DNA of 64,000 nt from VBAS01 sp963773465 (GCA_963773465.1 CAVZBF010000005.1:25716-89715), one strand, 5' to 3'. Shown: positions 9,931 through 21,201, counted from the first letter of the stretch. Made by a program: numbers and translations. The notes: generated from the letters alone by a model not told the origin.

Positions 9931-11095
9931 TTAGTTTGCATTTACATCAATATCTTTTACATCTGTTGCAGAATAATCTTTAATGATATTATATAGCGTA
10001 CCTCTTTCAACAGGTTTGCGTTTTACTTGTTTTATCAAGGCAACTAACTCTTCGGTTGTCATTGACGGATTTTGTTCTTCAGCGCCGGCCATGCTGTAAA
10101 TTTTTGTAGTATCATCAATCGTTCCGTCAATATCATTTACACCAAATGAAAGACTAAGTTGTGCATTTTGCCGGCCAAGCATGGGCCAGTATGCTTTCAG
10201 GTGAGGGAAATTATCCATGTAAATACGTGCAACCGCATACATCTTCATATCCTCTACAATGCTGCTTTCATTTACATTGCTCATATCATTATCCTTATTG
10301 CGAAACTTGAGCGGAATAAATGTATTAAAGCCGCCGGTTTTATCCTGCAGTTTTCTTAAGCGGCTCATATGATCGATGCGATGATAATAATTTTCAATAT
10401 GTCCATAAAGCATAGTGGCATTGCTGTGCATTCCAAGTTTATGCGCAGTTTCATGAATGTTCAGCCAGCCTTCTGCATCTACTTTATCTGCACAAATTTT
10501 TTCTCTTATTTCAGAATGAAAAATTTCGGCGCCACCACCGGGTAAAGAATCAAGCCCCGCATTTTTTAAATACGCCAGCCCTTCTTCATTCGTCATTTTT
10601 GCTTTGCGAAACATATAGTCAAGCTCAACCGCAGTAAAGCCTTTTATGTGTAATCCGGGCCGGTGTTCTTTTATTTTTTTTAAAACATCTGCAAAGAATT
10701 GCAAATTCATTTTTGGATGAACACCACCAACAATATGCACTTCTGTTACCGGTTGCCCATCATATTTTTTTACCATGTGCAGCATTTGATCTGCAGAAAG
10801 TTCCCAGCCTTCTTCACGATGTGCATACAGCCGGCTATAGCTGCAAAAATTGCAAGTGAAAACACAAACATTTGTCGGCTCAATATGAAAATTGCGGTTG
10901 AAATAAGTGGTGTCGCCATGTTTCTTTTCACGTATATAATTGGCAAGTGCAGCCAAGAAAAGGGAGTGAGCCTTTTTCAAAAAGCGTTAATCCTTCTTCG
11001 TCGGTTATTCTTTCTCCTTTATAAACCTTAGCCTGTATGTTATTGAGTTCTTTTGGTAAGCTGTTTAAAGTTTCTTCTGCTATTGTTGAAAGCAT
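9931..11095 (-). CDS. mqnE: Aminodeoxyfutalosine synthase (radical SAM), one frameshift
   Basis: MqnE joins the carbon skeleton of 3-[(1-carboxyvinyl)oxy]benzoate to S-adenosylmethionine to give aminodeoxyfutalosine, the second step of the futalosine menaquinone pathway. The radical SAM cluster motif CVFTCNFC is preceded by FNRNFHIEPTNV. Other family blocks are VTEVHIVGGVHPKMNLQFF, GLDSLPGGGAEIF and NATMLYGHIE. The true start is at 11095 (MLSTIAEETLNSLPKELNNI); the frame is interrupted by a one-base insertion near 10965 within SLPFLGALANYI. Full length is about 388 residues. It is a single gene here, with a terminator separating it from the upstream M43 protease gene. Confidence 0.9.
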
Positions 11096-11125
11096 TTGAA
11101 ATGATTTGTTTGCAAATTTAGCCCA

Positions 11126-11160
11126 TAAAAAAATAACCCCGGCTTATTGCCAGGGTTATC
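11126..11160 (-). terminator. Rho-independent terminator of the M43 protease gene
   Basis: Read on the minus strand, GATAACCCTGGC, loop AATAA, then GCCGGGGTTAT form an 11-pair stem with one mismatch, followed by a run of Ts (11126-11133 on the plus strand are As). It starts 18 bases after the stop of the protease gene and ends about 30 bases before the mqnE start. Confidence 0.75.
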
Positions 11161-11178
11161 GTATAAAAAGGAGGACGG

Positions 11179-14100
11179 TTAGAATTTCACGATCTGCACA
11201 TTCACATTTCTGTTACTGTCTTCGTATCCAATGTTCACCGTATACATACCGGCAGCTCTTCCGGAAAGATCGATCTGGAAGAATTTGTCGCCACCACTTG
11301 GGAATTGTTTGCTGTATACCAATTGACCCACGGAGTTGTAAACATTGATATATCTCAAAGTAGTTGGAACCTGGTAATGCCATACACTAAATGTATTTCT
11401 GAATGGATTTGGCAGGATCAGGTAACCATCATTCTTCAATCTTGCAGGCAACACCTGTGTCCTGAGATTAACATCATCCAGGTAAAAGTTGTTTTCCATA
11501 TTACCGCTGAAGCGATAGGTGATCTGGAACAGAGGCTCTGTAGCTCCCAGCCATTTACCAAGATTCAATGAATCTTTTCTCCATTGTGAAGGAAGCGGAG
11601 TAAAGTTGTTCATTGAGATCTGGAAGTTAGGATCATTTACCGTTTGCAGCTCTTCACCATATTTTTTATAAATAGTAGTGAATGTATTACCGCAGTCCTT
11701 AGAAAGCAATATGGTCAATGTATCCAATCTTGCCCCTGTAGTACCCGGTAATGTTTTTGTAATATGAGCAAGATTGAATGTAAGGAAGATCGAGTCAATA
11801 CCTGAATAACTATAATTTGGCATTGAAAGATCATCAATACGATCAACTGATGTATTTACAAAATCGTTGAAATAAGCTGAACCCGGATTCCTGTTGCCAA
11901 CTGCACTATTGCGTGTCCACGTAATATCGGCATTAGGGTTATTGATCAGCCAGTTTGTTGGCGGGAATGTAGCGCTTGAGAATTCTTCAGTAACTGATCC
12001 CGGTAAAGCAAATACCTGGCTTACGTTATAGGCTTTTACCAAACCATCATTGCTTGGATCTTCATCAGCTACGTTATTTGGCAATGTGGTATATACATTG
12101 ATCGTATGGTTACCTACAGCTCCTAAATTAGCAGTTGCAAGTGTAACAGTAGCTGTCTGGTTTCTTGCCAGGTTACCTGTCCAGTTAAATGTAGTTACCG
12201 CACCGGTTCCATCGATCTGGTAATTGATCTTTACAGAAGTAAGCGCAACCTTACCATAGTTTTTAATTGTTACTTCAGGGGCTATTGAATTTACACAAAC
12301 CCTGCTTTGTGGTTTATTAATTGCAATAACACCGGCGTCATTATTCGGGAATATTTTCTTATCGATATTGATATCATCCAAATGCATATTATTTCCAAAC
12401 TGGTTGATAGCACGGAATTGCACTTGCAGGTTGCCTCCTGCTATAAAGCTGCTCAGGTCAATTGATTTTCTCACCCACTCATTGATATTAGTAGGATAAT
12501 ATCCGCCACCGCCAAATGTTGGCGATGCTCCATCTGGCGCAACAAATGCAGTATCATTTCTTGCATTATAAACAATTTGGAATGTTTGTCCGCAATCTGC
12601 TGATACCATTACCTGGAAGAAATCAAATGGGAACCCCGGGAAACCTCTGTAAGCACCCCAGAAGCTAACCCAAAGTGAATCGGCTTGACCAATTGCATAA
12701 GGTGGCGTTCTCAGATCATCTGTATTTCCTGCAGCCACATAATTGAAATGATCTACAAAAGCTTTTGCTGTGCCTGAATGTGCAACACCTAAAGTTGTTC
12801 TTTGCCATGTAATGCCACCATCAGGATTATTTCTTATCCATCCCGCAGGCGGGAATGTCGCACCTTCAAAACCTTCAACCAATGGCAATGCGCCTCCTGC
12901 GCCACGGGTGCCAGAAACGGTCATACAGTCATTGGCTGGATCTGAATCAGCAGCTCCATTTGGTAATGAAGTGCATATTTGTATTGAGTTTGCGCCTAAT
13001 ACTAAAGGAACAGCATTTAACGTAACTGAAGTAGTAGCAAGCGAGGCAAGATTACCGGTCCAGTTAAATGTTTGTACCGTTGTCGCGTTACTTGTTACTG
13101 TTATGGTTACAGAAGTAAGTGCATTTGAACCGGCATTTCTTAATGTGACAGTCAAAGGAATTGTTGGATCGCAGGTAACAAAACTTGCTGCCGGTGTATT
13201 GATTGCGGAAATACTTGCATTGTTTGGAGTTAATACAGGTGGCACACAACCATTCGATGTTTTTAATGAAGCGAGACAGTTGTCGAGTATGTATTGCATT
13301 CGGTCGACTTGCTTTAAAGTGAACATTGAATAGCATGCATCATTTGTATAATCCATATAGTTCTGGTAATTGTAGCCTGGGCTTACACCGGAACATGCAT
13401 CAGTTTGTAAACCTGAGGGACAACCACCCGTTGCCCCAGCCTGGTTAGGAGTATCTCCATTTGGAGTAACGAGTGAAGCCGGCAATTGACATGTGCTAAC
13501 AGCAGGCATTTGACGAAAATCATCGCCTGTATTTCCTGCAGCTGCTTGTGAACAACCACTTTCGTCACCCCAAATATGAAAAAGGCCAAAGCAGTGACCG
13601 GCCTCATGGGGAAGAGTGCGACCAAGATTAAATGAAGGATCAACATAAGCAGGATTATTGCTAAATCCGTCAAACGCCAGTAAAACGCCAAACTCATTGA
13701 AATTACCAGTGCCGGGAAATTGGGCAATGCCCAGTAAGCAAAGACCGGCTTCACCTACCCAAACATTAAAAAATCTTGATGGGTCCCATGCATCGATGCC
13801 ACCTGATGCGGTATGCTTAATGATATTTGTGTTATTACAAATTGCTGTACCTGTTAATGAGCTTAAAGTTCTTGTGATACCAGGTGTTGTTAAAGGATTA
13901 TTGTTCGGATCTCTTTGTGCAAGGCAAAATTGTATTTGACAATAGTCTTTGTAAGCACGTATGCTTTGGAAAAGCGGAGCATTTACACTATCAGCATTAG
14001 CGCCTCTGAAATCTTCATTTAATTTATTAAGCTGCCATAGTACATCTGCATCGGTTACCTGGGCCAGCCTTGTTGAATTACCTACAATATGAAATACAAT

Positions 14101-14352
14101 AGGGATGTTTACCACAACATTTGTCCTGTTGGTTCTGTTGTTTGCCGGTTCGGGAGCAAAACGATTTTGATTTTGTTCAGCCAGCACTCGTAATGTGGGA
14201 TTTTGCTGGTACCACAATTCAAGACCTTCCATAGTGGCACAATGTAACCGCTGACCAGAGGGACTAATTGATGTCGGCTTTTGTTGAGCAAGTGAACTAG
14301 TGAAACTGAAAAGAAAAAAAGCCGTAAATGCCAGAAAAGTAAATTTTTTCAA
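11179..14352 (-). CDS. Secreted M43-family zinc metalloprotease with T9SS sorting domain
   Basis: The protein has 1057 residues with an intact frame. A signal peptide is clear (MKKFTFLAFTAFFLFSFTSSLAQQ). Residues about 80-370 form a pappalysin/cytophagalysin-type (M43) metalloprotease: zinc motif LPHEAGHCFGLFHIWGDE (HExxHxxxxxH) and the Met-turn region YMDYTNDACYSMFT. Two similar CARDB-like segments follow (LTSVTITVTSN with FNWTGNLASL, and LTSVKINYQID with FNWTGNLARN), interleaved with jelly-roll-like modules containing EGFEGATFPPAGW and EEFSSATFPPTNW. The last ~90 residues are a type A T9SS domain (NPFRNTFSVW, YINVYNSVGQLVYSKQF, AGMYTVNIG). It is therefore exported through the type IX system and probably anchored or released at the cell surface. 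Confidence 0.9.
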   Translation of the reverse strand: MKKFTFLAFTAFFLFSFTSSLAQQKPTSISPSGQRLHCATMEGLELWYQQNPTLRVLAEQNQNRFAPEPANNRTNRTNVVVNIPIVFHIVGNSTRLAQVTDADVLWQLNKLNEDFRGANADSVNAPLFQSIRAYKDYCQIQFCLAQRDPNNNPLTTPGITRTLSSLTGTAICNNTNIIKHTASGGIDAWDPSRFFNVWVGEAGLCLLGIAQFPGTGNFNEFGVLLAFDGFSNNPAYVDPSFNLGRTLPHEAGHCFGLFHIWGDESGCSQAAAGNTGDDFRQMPAVSTCQLPASLVTPNGDTPNQAGATGGCPSGLQTDACSGVSPGYNYQNYMDYTNDACYSMFTLKQVDRMQYILDNCLASLKTSNGCVPPVLTPNNASISAINTPAASFVTCDPTIPLTVTLRNAGSNALTSVTITVTSNATTVQTFNWTGNLASLATTSVTLNAVPLVLGANSIQICTSLPNGAADSDPANDCMTVSGTRGAGGALPLVEGFEGATFPPAGWIRNNPDGGITWQRTTLGVAHSGTAKAFVDHFNYVAAGNTDDLRTPPYAIGQADSLWVSFWGAYRGFPGFPFDFFQVMVSADCGQTFQIVYNARNDTAFVAPDGASPTFGGGGYYPTNINEWVRKSIDLSSFIAGGNLQVQFRAINQFGNNMHLDDINIDKKIFPNNDAGVIAINKPQSRVCVNSIAPEVTIKNYGKVALTSVKINYQIDGTGAVTTFNWTGNLARNQTATVTLATANLGAVGNHTINVYTTLPNNVADEDPSNDGLVKAYNVSQVFALPGSVTEEFSSATFPPTNWLINNPNADITWTRNSAVGNRNPGSAYFNDFVNTSVDRIDDLSMPNYSYSGIDSIFLTFNLAHITKTLPGTTGARLDTLTILLSKDCGNTFTTIYKKYGEELQTVNDPNFQISMNNFTPLPSQWRKDSLNLGKWLGATEPLFQITYRFSGNMENNFYLDDVNLRTQVLPARLKNDGYLILPNPFRNTFSVWHYQVPTTLRYINVYNSVGQLVYSKQFPSGGDKFFQIDLSGRAAGMYTVNIGYEDSNRNVNVQIVKF

Positions 14353-14622
14353 AGCAGTATTGTTTTGGGTTAAGAATAAAGTTTTTACACGCTCAAATTA
14401 TCGCTACAAGTTTACAGAATTATACCCGAAAAAGAAAAAATTGTTTTTCCCGGATTGTTGGAAACAAGTTTTATGGACGCTTATAATTTTTTTACTTGAT
14501 GAGCGGTTTTCTAAAATCAATTAGAAAAGGATTTTGAGAAAGAAAATACGACTAAAAGCGTATAGGTATCGGGTTAATTGAACTGTACCTTCCCAGTATT
14601 CATTAACCATAAAATTTTTTCT

Positions 14623-15528
14623 ATGAAACCTACAATCAAAACGCTTATCACTGCGGCTTTATTAAGCTCAATGATCTTCTCACTTCAATTTTGTAAAAAG
14701 AAAGACGTAACGATGAACCAAGATCCCAGAATTGCGGAACTATCAAGTAAGCCTCAATTGGTTTTTCAGAGAACTCTCCTTACTACTGACCAGGTAAAAC
14801 AACTAATAGCGTCAACGCGAAGCCAGGCAGCCAAAACGATGGCCTGTCCCGGAACTCTTTATAGTGCTGTTGTTGGTTATCAACTTACATGGCAGGGAAC
14901 AACATGTAATAATGGTAATTATAAAGTGTCAGTTACTTACATTATGTGGAGTGATGCGCAAACCGATGACGGCCCACGAGATCATGGCAATCCGGATCCC
15001 ACCGTTTCGGGAGTTACATTGACTATAAACTCAACCACCCTTTATCCTGACTTGCTAGCATATAATGTTGCGGATGATATGGCATGGTGGGCTACATTTG
15101 AGTTTCGATATTCAGATGTCGGACTTTCTCTTGGGTCGACAAGTATTGCCACAACTATCTTCGGGACGTTTACGTGTGCAAATAGCGCTACGGCAAATGT
15201 GAATAATAACCATACCTTACCGCTTACTGCATGTAATTCGGTAGGAGTTATGTACCCAAATCAGGTCACAAGTGGTCAAATTGACTTTTTCTTCCCCTGG
15301 ACTTTATTTTGTTATCCAGGCTTAACTCCCGATAACGGATTTGAAATTAAATACAGGGTTAGTGGAAGCGGTGGTTCGTGGACAACAGTCTCAAGTTCTA
15401 CTCCAGTTACAGGCCCCTTTATTATTTATAACCTAACACCCAACACACTTTATGAATACATGTCAAGATACTTATGTAGTACTGGCTCAACATACCTTTG
15501 GTATTTTGGCACGTTCACGCCATCATAA
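14623..15528 (+). CDS. Secreted or lipid-anchored hypothetical protein with a fibronectin III-like C-terminus
   Basis: The product has 301 residues from the start at 14623 (an upstream in-frame ATG at 14578 would lengthen it by 15 and bury the signal). The N-terminus is a signal peptide ending near SLQFCKKK, so a lipoprotein is likely although the lipobox is weak. The central part is rich in Thr/Ser and aromatic residues and unrecognised (YLTWQ-like repeats, MAWWATFEFRYSD). The last ~75 residues resemble a fibronectin type III domain (FEIKYRVSGSGGSW, YNLTPNTLYEYMSRYLC). It is monocistronic, with a strong terminator downstream. The function is unknown; a surface-exposed binding protein is the simplest guess. 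Confidence 0.7.
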   Translation: MKPTIKTLITAALLSSMIFSLQFCKKKDVTMNQDPRIAELSSKPQLVFQRTLLTTDQVKQLIASTRSQAAKTMACPGTLYSAVVGYQLTWQGTTCNNGNYKVSVTYIMWSDAQTDDGPRDHGNPDPTVSGVTLTINSTTLYPDLLAYNVADDMAWWATFEFRYSDVGLSLGSTSIATTIFGTFTCANSATANVNNNHTLPLTACNSVGVMYPNQVTSGQIDFFFPWTLFCYPGLTPDNGFEIKYRVSGSGGSWTTVSSSTPVTGPFIIYNLTPNTLYEYMSRYLCSTGSTYLWYFGTFTPS

Positions 15529-15585
15529 AATCATATCCCGGGTTTAAAAAAACAAGTAGAACGAGTTTTACTCGCAGGAATTTTA

Positions 15586-15621
15586 AAATCGAATAGTGCT
15601 TCAGCCTATTCGATTTTTTTT
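15586..15621 (+). terminator. Rho-independent terminator
   Basis: AAATCGAATAG and CTATTCGATTT form a perfect 11-pair stem around an 8-base loop (15597-15604), followed by a run of nine Ts. It ends transcription from the upstream secreted-protein gene. Confidence 0.85.
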
Positions 15622-15689
15622 TGATTTAGCCCGTACAATATCTGAAATAGTTATCTTCCCTTAATTATTCGTCATTAAAAAGGAATAGA

Positions 15690-16965
15690 ATGAATCTAAA
15701 ACTTCGTTTAACCGTGATGAGTTTTTTCCAGTTCTTTGTTTGGGGCGCATGGCTAATAACTATTTCCACCTATTACTTTACCAGCCCATGGGTGCGGGAA
15801 TGGATGCGGGGCAAAAGTTTGGTGCAATATTCTCGACTCTCGCAATTTCTTCTATATTTATGCCTGCTCTCACAGGTATTATCGCCGACAAATGGATGAA
15901 TGCCGAAAAGCTGTATGGAATATTGCATATTCTTTATGGCTTGATATTGTTTTATGTGCCACAGGTGGATGATGCAGACACCTTGTACTATGTAATATTA
16001 GGCGCAATGATATGTTATATGCCAACCATTTCTTTGTCTAATTCAATTGCCTATACTATTTTAAAAAGAGAAAATTATGATGTGATAAAAGTGTTTCCGC
16101 CAATTCGTGTTTGGGGAACGATTGGTTTTATAGTGGCTATGTGGATGACCAACCTGTCAGGGAGCAAAGCCAATGCTAACCAGTTTTACATTGCCGCGGT
16201 GGCAGCAATTGCATTAGGTATTTATTCCTTTACATTGCCCAAATGTCCGCCACAACGATCCATTTCCAAAGGCGCATCGATTATTGAGCAATTAGGGTTA
16301 AATGCATTTAAGTTATTTGCCAAATATAAAATGGCTTTGTTTTTTATTTTCTCAATGTTTCTTGGCGCGGCGTTACAATTGACAAATATGTATGGCGATA
16401 CTTTTCTGGATGATTTTAAAAAAATTCCGGAATATGGGCCGGATTCATTTGTGGTGAAACGTTCAACTATCATTTTATCTATTTCCCAGATATCTGAAAC
16501 GCTATTCATTCTTACGCATTCCTTTTTTCCTGAAACGATTCGGTATAAAAAAAGTAATGCTATTTTCAATGCTTGCCTGGGTGTTGCGCTTTGGTCTTAT
16601 TTGCGTATGGCAATCCGGCAGGAAGGATTATGGATGATCATTCTGTCTTGTATAGTTTATGGAATGGCATTCGACTTCTTTAATATTTCAGGTTCATTGT
16701 TTGTTGAAACCACAACTGATCCGTCGATCAGATCAAGTGCACAGGGATTGTTTATGATGATGACAAACGGAATAGGCGCATTTTTGGAAGTAGGATCAGC
16801 GGATGAATAATTGATAGATTATTATACGTTGCCAAACGGTGACAAGGAACTGGCATGGTATCTGGCTTTACTTTTGCAGGATATGCATTGGTTGTTGCAA
16901 TACTTTTTACAATTTTCTTTAAACACAAACATGATCCGGCTAAGCTGAGTACTATACAACATTAA
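15690..16965 (+). CDS. MFS transporter of the nucleoside:H+ symporter type (NupG-like), frameshifted
   Basis: This inner-membrane permease is predicted at about 420 residues. The N-terminus (MNLKLRLTVMSFFQFFVWGAWLITI) is typical of nucleoside permeases, followed by multiple membrane spans, FGAIFSTLAISSIFMPALTGIIADKWMNAEKLYGILH and the cytoplasmic loop RVWGTIGFIVAMW. Indels occur near 15780-15800 and 16790-16880; the last span and tail (AGYALVVAILFTIFFKHKHDPAK) are read in a third frame to the stop at 16963-16965. The pattern of scattered single-base indels suggests sequencing error rather than decay. The substrate, nucleosides or sugars, is inferred only from family resemblance. Confidence 0.8.
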
Positions 16966-16990
16966 AACTGAATAACTTATTATAAATAAA

Positions 16991-17025
16991 AAACCCCGTC
17001 ACTGTAACGCAGCGGGGCAGTTTTT
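16991..17025. terminator. Bidirectional terminator between convergent genes
   Basis: CCCCG (16994-16998) pairs with CGGGG (17013-17017), with CTG/CAG pairs possible inside the loop. A-rich sequence lies on the left and TTTTT on the right. It sits between the ends of the plus-strand MFS gene and the minus-strand thioredoxin gene and could serve both. Confidence 0.6.
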
Positions 17026-17040
17026 CTAATCAGGGTTTAA

Positions 17041-17358
17041 TTATATATGTGCTTCGATCTTTTTTACAAAATTTCCTTTTGGCTGTGCACCTACTAATTT
17101 ATCAACTACCTGTCCGTTTTTGAAAAACAGGATCGCAGGAATAGAAGTGATACCATAGTTCATAGTAACATGTGGATTTACATCCACATTTACTTTACCT
17201 ACATTTATTTTACCATCATATTCTTTAGCAAGTTCTTCAATAACCGGTCCGATCGCACGGCAGGGACCACACCATTCTGCCCAGAAATCTACTACCGTTA
17301 ATTTATCTGCGCTTAAAACTTCATTCTGGAAATTGCCATCTGTAAATTCTTTTGCCAT
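17041..17358 (-). CDS. trxA: Thioredoxin
   Basis: This is a 105-residue cytoplasmic disulfide reductase. The start at 17358 (MAKEFTDGNFQNEV) gives the standard length; longer reading would add an unlikely tail upstream. The active site is the classical VVDFWAEWCGPCRA, the cis-proline lies in SIPAILFFKNGQ, and the frame is intact. It is convergent with the MFS gene and downstream of dnaE on the same strand, but 142 bases separate it from the dnaE stop and hold a candidate promoter, so it is probably transcribed on its own. Confidence 0.96.
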   Translation of the reverse strand: MAKEFTDGNFQNEVLSADKLTVVDFWAEWCGPCRAIGPVIEELAKEYDGKINVGKVNVDVNPHVTMNYGITSIPAILFFKNGQVVDKLVGAQPKGNFVKKIEAHI

Positions 17359-17394
17359 AATATTTTGCTTTTTATTTTTTCTTTGATAAGGGAA

Positions 17395-17420
17395 CAAAAA
17401 TACAACCAAAATCTTTACAA
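17395..17420 (-). promoter_or_regulatory. Candidate Bacteroidota-type promoter of trxA
   Basis: On the minus strand TATTTTTG (17395-17402) matches the Bacteroidota -7 box TAnnTTTG exactly and lies 36 bases before the trxA start. A TTG at 17418-17420 is a possible upstream element, but the 15-base spacer is shorter than the usual 17-20 or more. The assignment is tentative. Confidence 0.35.
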
Positions 17421-17439
17421 CGAAGTTATGACACAATTA

Positions 17440-17457
17440 TGTGACAAACTTGTCACA
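17440..17457. promoter_or_regulatory. Inverted repeat upstream of trxA
   Basis: TGTGACAAACTTGTCACA is an inverted repeat with perfect 8-base arms around AC. It lies about 20 bases upstream of the candidate trxA -33 region and outside any gene. It resembles CRP/FNR-family half-sites (TGTGA/TCACA), but with 8 rather than 6 bases between them. Confidence 0.4.
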
Positions 17458-17500
17458 AAAACGACCTGATATAAATCAATTCCTGCTAAATAGCCAGTCG

Positions 17501-20500
17501 TTAAGTTGTTTTAACAGTTGTAGAAAATTTACTTAATGTGTCATTACTTGCACCTCCAGTTCGGGGTTTCCTCCAGAAAATCACCATTTCATCATTCATT
17601 TCAAAGCCGTTATCCATCGTAACTAAACTTATTTTTAAATTTTCTTTTGGCTCTGAAAGATTAAGTTTCAATGTGAGTTCTGCCGGGAAATTTTTTCATA
17701 TTTCCTTCAATAAATTCAATTACGTCTTTGGAAATATCTTTTGGATGAACTTCAATGGTCAGTTGTTTCGTAAGATTTCGTTTAATTGTTTCACCAGTCG
17801 TAATGCCATTAACTTTGAATTCAAATTCGGGTTTATTAAACCGTTGTTTGAAAAACCCGTAATAAACAATGATGATCCCTGGTTGTAAAAACGGTGTGAA
17901 CTTCACATAATCATCTCCCCATAACACAAGTTCGGTTTTACCGGAATAATCTTCAATTATAAAATGATCCATATTTATTTCCTTTTCTCGAAATTTTATG
18001 TCGCGCAATCTGCAACCAGCCCAACCAACCTGAACATCCTGTTTGAATTTGGTAAAAGGGCATCGCTTCTTTGAATTCATTGAACTCTGCAACGGAGTAA
18101 TGCCATAATGTTTCATTTCAAACTTATAATGATCCAGTGGATGACCGCTTAGAAACATTCCCGTTACTTCTTTTTCATGATCCAGTTGAACGATCAGTGG
18201 CCATGGCTCACATTCCGGAAGGGTAGGAGTACTTATTTCCACTGCTAATGGAAGATCACCAAACAAGGTATTGTGTTCGACGTATTGATTTTGCTGGTAA
18301 ACCTGCCCGAAACGAATGATTTTTTCCAGCCAGTTGTTTCATCTTCCGGTACGTATGAAAATATTGTGCCCGGTGATGTTCTGTAAAACAATCAAAGCGC
18401 CTGCATAGGCAAGGCTTTCCAATGTTTTTTTATTAACTGTACGCTGATTGACTCGTTTAATAAAATCAAAAATGTTTTTAAATGCTCCGTTCTTTTCCCT
18501 TTCTTCAATAATATTTTCAACGGCTGCTTCGCCACACCCTTTTAATCCGCCAAGACCAAAACGAATTTCACCTTTTTTATTTACTGCAAATCCTTTTAAC
18601 GATTCATTGATATCAGGACCAAGCACTTTTAATCCCATGCGCTTACATTCTTCCATGAAGAAAGTGATCTTTTCAATACTGCCTGCATGATTCAAAACCG
18701 CCGCCATATATTCAGCAGGATAATGTGCTTTTAAATAAGCAGTTTGATAGGCAACATATGCATAACAGGTAGAATGTGATTTATTAAATGCATATTGTGC
18801 AAATGCTTCCCAGTCGGTCCAGATCTTTTCCAAGTTTTTCGGCAGGATATCCTTTTTCTGTTGCACCTTCAATAAACTGGCTTTCATTTTATCGAGCACC
18901 GATTTTTGTTTTTTACCCATTGCTTTACGCAATACATCTGCATCGCCTTTACTAAAGCCTGCAAGTTTTTGCGACAAGCAACATCACCTGTTCCTGGTAA
19001 ACGGTAATGCCATAAGTTTCTTTCAAGATATTCTTCCATTTCAGGAAGATCATAAGCGATGGCTTCACGGCCATGTTTACGTTCAATAAAATTGGGAATA
19101 TAAGCCATCGGACCCGGGCGGTACAAGGCATTCATCGCAATCAGGTCATCAAACTTATCAGGCTTTAATTCACGCAGATATTTCTGCATACCCGGACTTT
19201 CAAACTGGAAAGTTCCGTTGGTATCACCATGCTGGTAGAGTTTAAAAGTTTTTTCATCATCAAGCGGAATCTTATCAATATCAATTTCAACTCCATGATT
19301 TTGTTTGATCAGTTCAAGTGCATTCTTTAATGATGGTAAGTGTTTTTAAACCCAGAAAGTCCATCTTGAAAACACCTGCTTCTTCAATAATGTTTCCTTC
19401 AATCTGTGTAACCCAAAGATCAGAATCTTTTGAAGTAGCAACAGGAATCAATTCAGTAAGATCTTTTGGTGCAATGATAATGCCTGCAGCATGAATACCT
19501 GTATTGCGAACAGAACCTTCCAGACTTTCAGCTTCATGCAAAACCTCACTCTGCATATCCTTTGCTGTTATAAATCTCCCGTAGCTTTTTTATCATTTCC
19601 ATATCATCCGGTGCCAACACCTTCTTTTTCTTCAAGTGATTTTTCACCATCCTTTGCTGTCAGCGGCGCATGCAATACTCTTCTCAATTCAATACCCGGT
19701 CGTTCAGGAACCAGTTTTGCCAATGCATTTGATTCCGGCAATGGAAGATCCATTACCCTTGCCACATCTTTAATACTCATCTTGGCAGCCATGGTACCAT
19801 AAGTAATGATCTGCGCTACCTGGTTCTTGCCATATTTTTCTACCACATAATCAATCACTTTTTGCCTTCCTTCATCATCAAAGTCCGTATCAATATCAGG
19901 CATTGATTTACGATCAGGGTTTAGAAATCTTTCGAACAGTAAATTATATTTGATCGGATCAATATTGGTGATGCCGATGCAATAGGCCACCACAGCAACC
20001 TGCAGCGGAACCACGGCCCGGGCCAACAAACACACCCATTTCTCTGCCTGCCTTGATAAAATCACTTACAATAAGAAAGTAACCTGCAAAGCCCATCGTT
20101 TTAATGGTGAACAATTCAAACTCGATCCGTTCTTCTATTTCATCGGTGTAGTTCACTATAACGTTTTTTTGCACCTTCGTAGGTAATATGTTTCAGGTAT
20201 TCCCATTGATTTATGAATCGGCTTACTGCCTTGTCAATTTTCGCTTTGTATGCATCTGAAATTTTTCGGGATCGGGAAAGCAGGTAATAAAATATCTTTT
20301 TTAAGATTCAGCAGTTCAATCTTATCAACAATCTCATTGGTATTATCAATCGCTTCAGGAAGATCATTGAAAAGTCTTCTGTCATTTCTTCCGTCGTCTT
20401 GAAATAGAACTGGTCGTTGGGAAATGCAAAGCGTTTGTTTTTTACATGTACATCATCATCAGAAAATTCTCGTAATGCCAGGCGTAGCTTATTTTTCGCC

Positions 20501-21201
20501 GGTATTGATGCAAAGCAGAATATCATGTGCATTGAAATCATTCTGATCTACATAATGTGAATCATTACTTGCAATAATTTTTACATTATATTTTCTTGCA
20601 AATTTTACCAATACTTCATTCACTTTATCCTGTTCGGGCATACCATGCCGCTGCAATTCTACATAATAATCTTCCCGGAAAATATTCAGCCACCATTTAA
20701 ATTCATTTTCTGCCTTCTGCTTCGCCTTTTTTTAAAATAGTTTGTGGCACCAATGCACCAAGGCAACAGGTAGTAGCAATCAATCCTTCATGATATTTAA
20801 GAATAAGTTCTTTATCAATACGGGGATATTTGCTGTACATGCCTTCAATAAACCCCAGCGAAGTAAGCTTTACAAGATTCTTATAACCTGTTTCATTTTT
20901 TGCAAGCAATATCTGGTGATGACGCGGATCTTTTTCTTCTTTTGTAAAATGTTTTCTGGTGCCGGTCTGTCGTAATATAAAATTCGCAACCAACAATGGG
21001 TTTTACTTTTAAACTTCCATTTTCATTTTTATGTTTATATGCTTCTGCTACAAATTCAAAAACACCAAACATATTTCCATGATCGCTGATGGCCAGGGCA
21101 GGCATTCCATCCGCAATTGCTTTTTTATACAGCTTTTGAATGGATGCGGCTCCATCAAGCAGGGAGAATTGGGTATGTACGTGGAAGTGAGAGAATTTCA
21201 T
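17501..21201 (-). CDS. dnaE: DNA polymerase III subunit alpha, many frameshifts
   Basis: This is the catalytic subunit of the replicative polymerase. The span of 3,701 bases gives about 1,233 residues, normal for the family, but the frame changes at least nine times (about 17690, 18300, 18960, 19200-19320, 19560-19600, 19990, 20160-20310, 20540-20700, 20900). An N-terminal PHP domain is present (MKFSHFHVHTQFSLLDGAAS, ALAISDHGNMFGVFEF). The polymerase active site is intact (KSMPDIDTDFDDEGRQKVIDY), as are QIITYGTMAAKMSIKDVAR, HAAGIIIAP, MNALYRPGPMAYIPNFIERK and the helix-hairpin-helix region GLGGLKGCGEAAVENII. An OB-fold region (VQVGWAGCRLRDIKFREKE) follows. Because the gene is essential and all motifs survive, the breaks are very likely sequencing or assembly errors. 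Confidence 0.9.

Noticed and set aside
12770..13333. 187-codon plus-strand open frame inside the M43 protease gene
   Set aside because: It lies wholly within a well-supported minus-strand gene with clear domains, and its translation lacks protein-like features.
17501..21201. dnaE as a decayed second copy
   Set aside because: All catalytic and structural motifs are preserved and the total span equals a full-length gene; scattered one-base indels fit sequence error better than decay.
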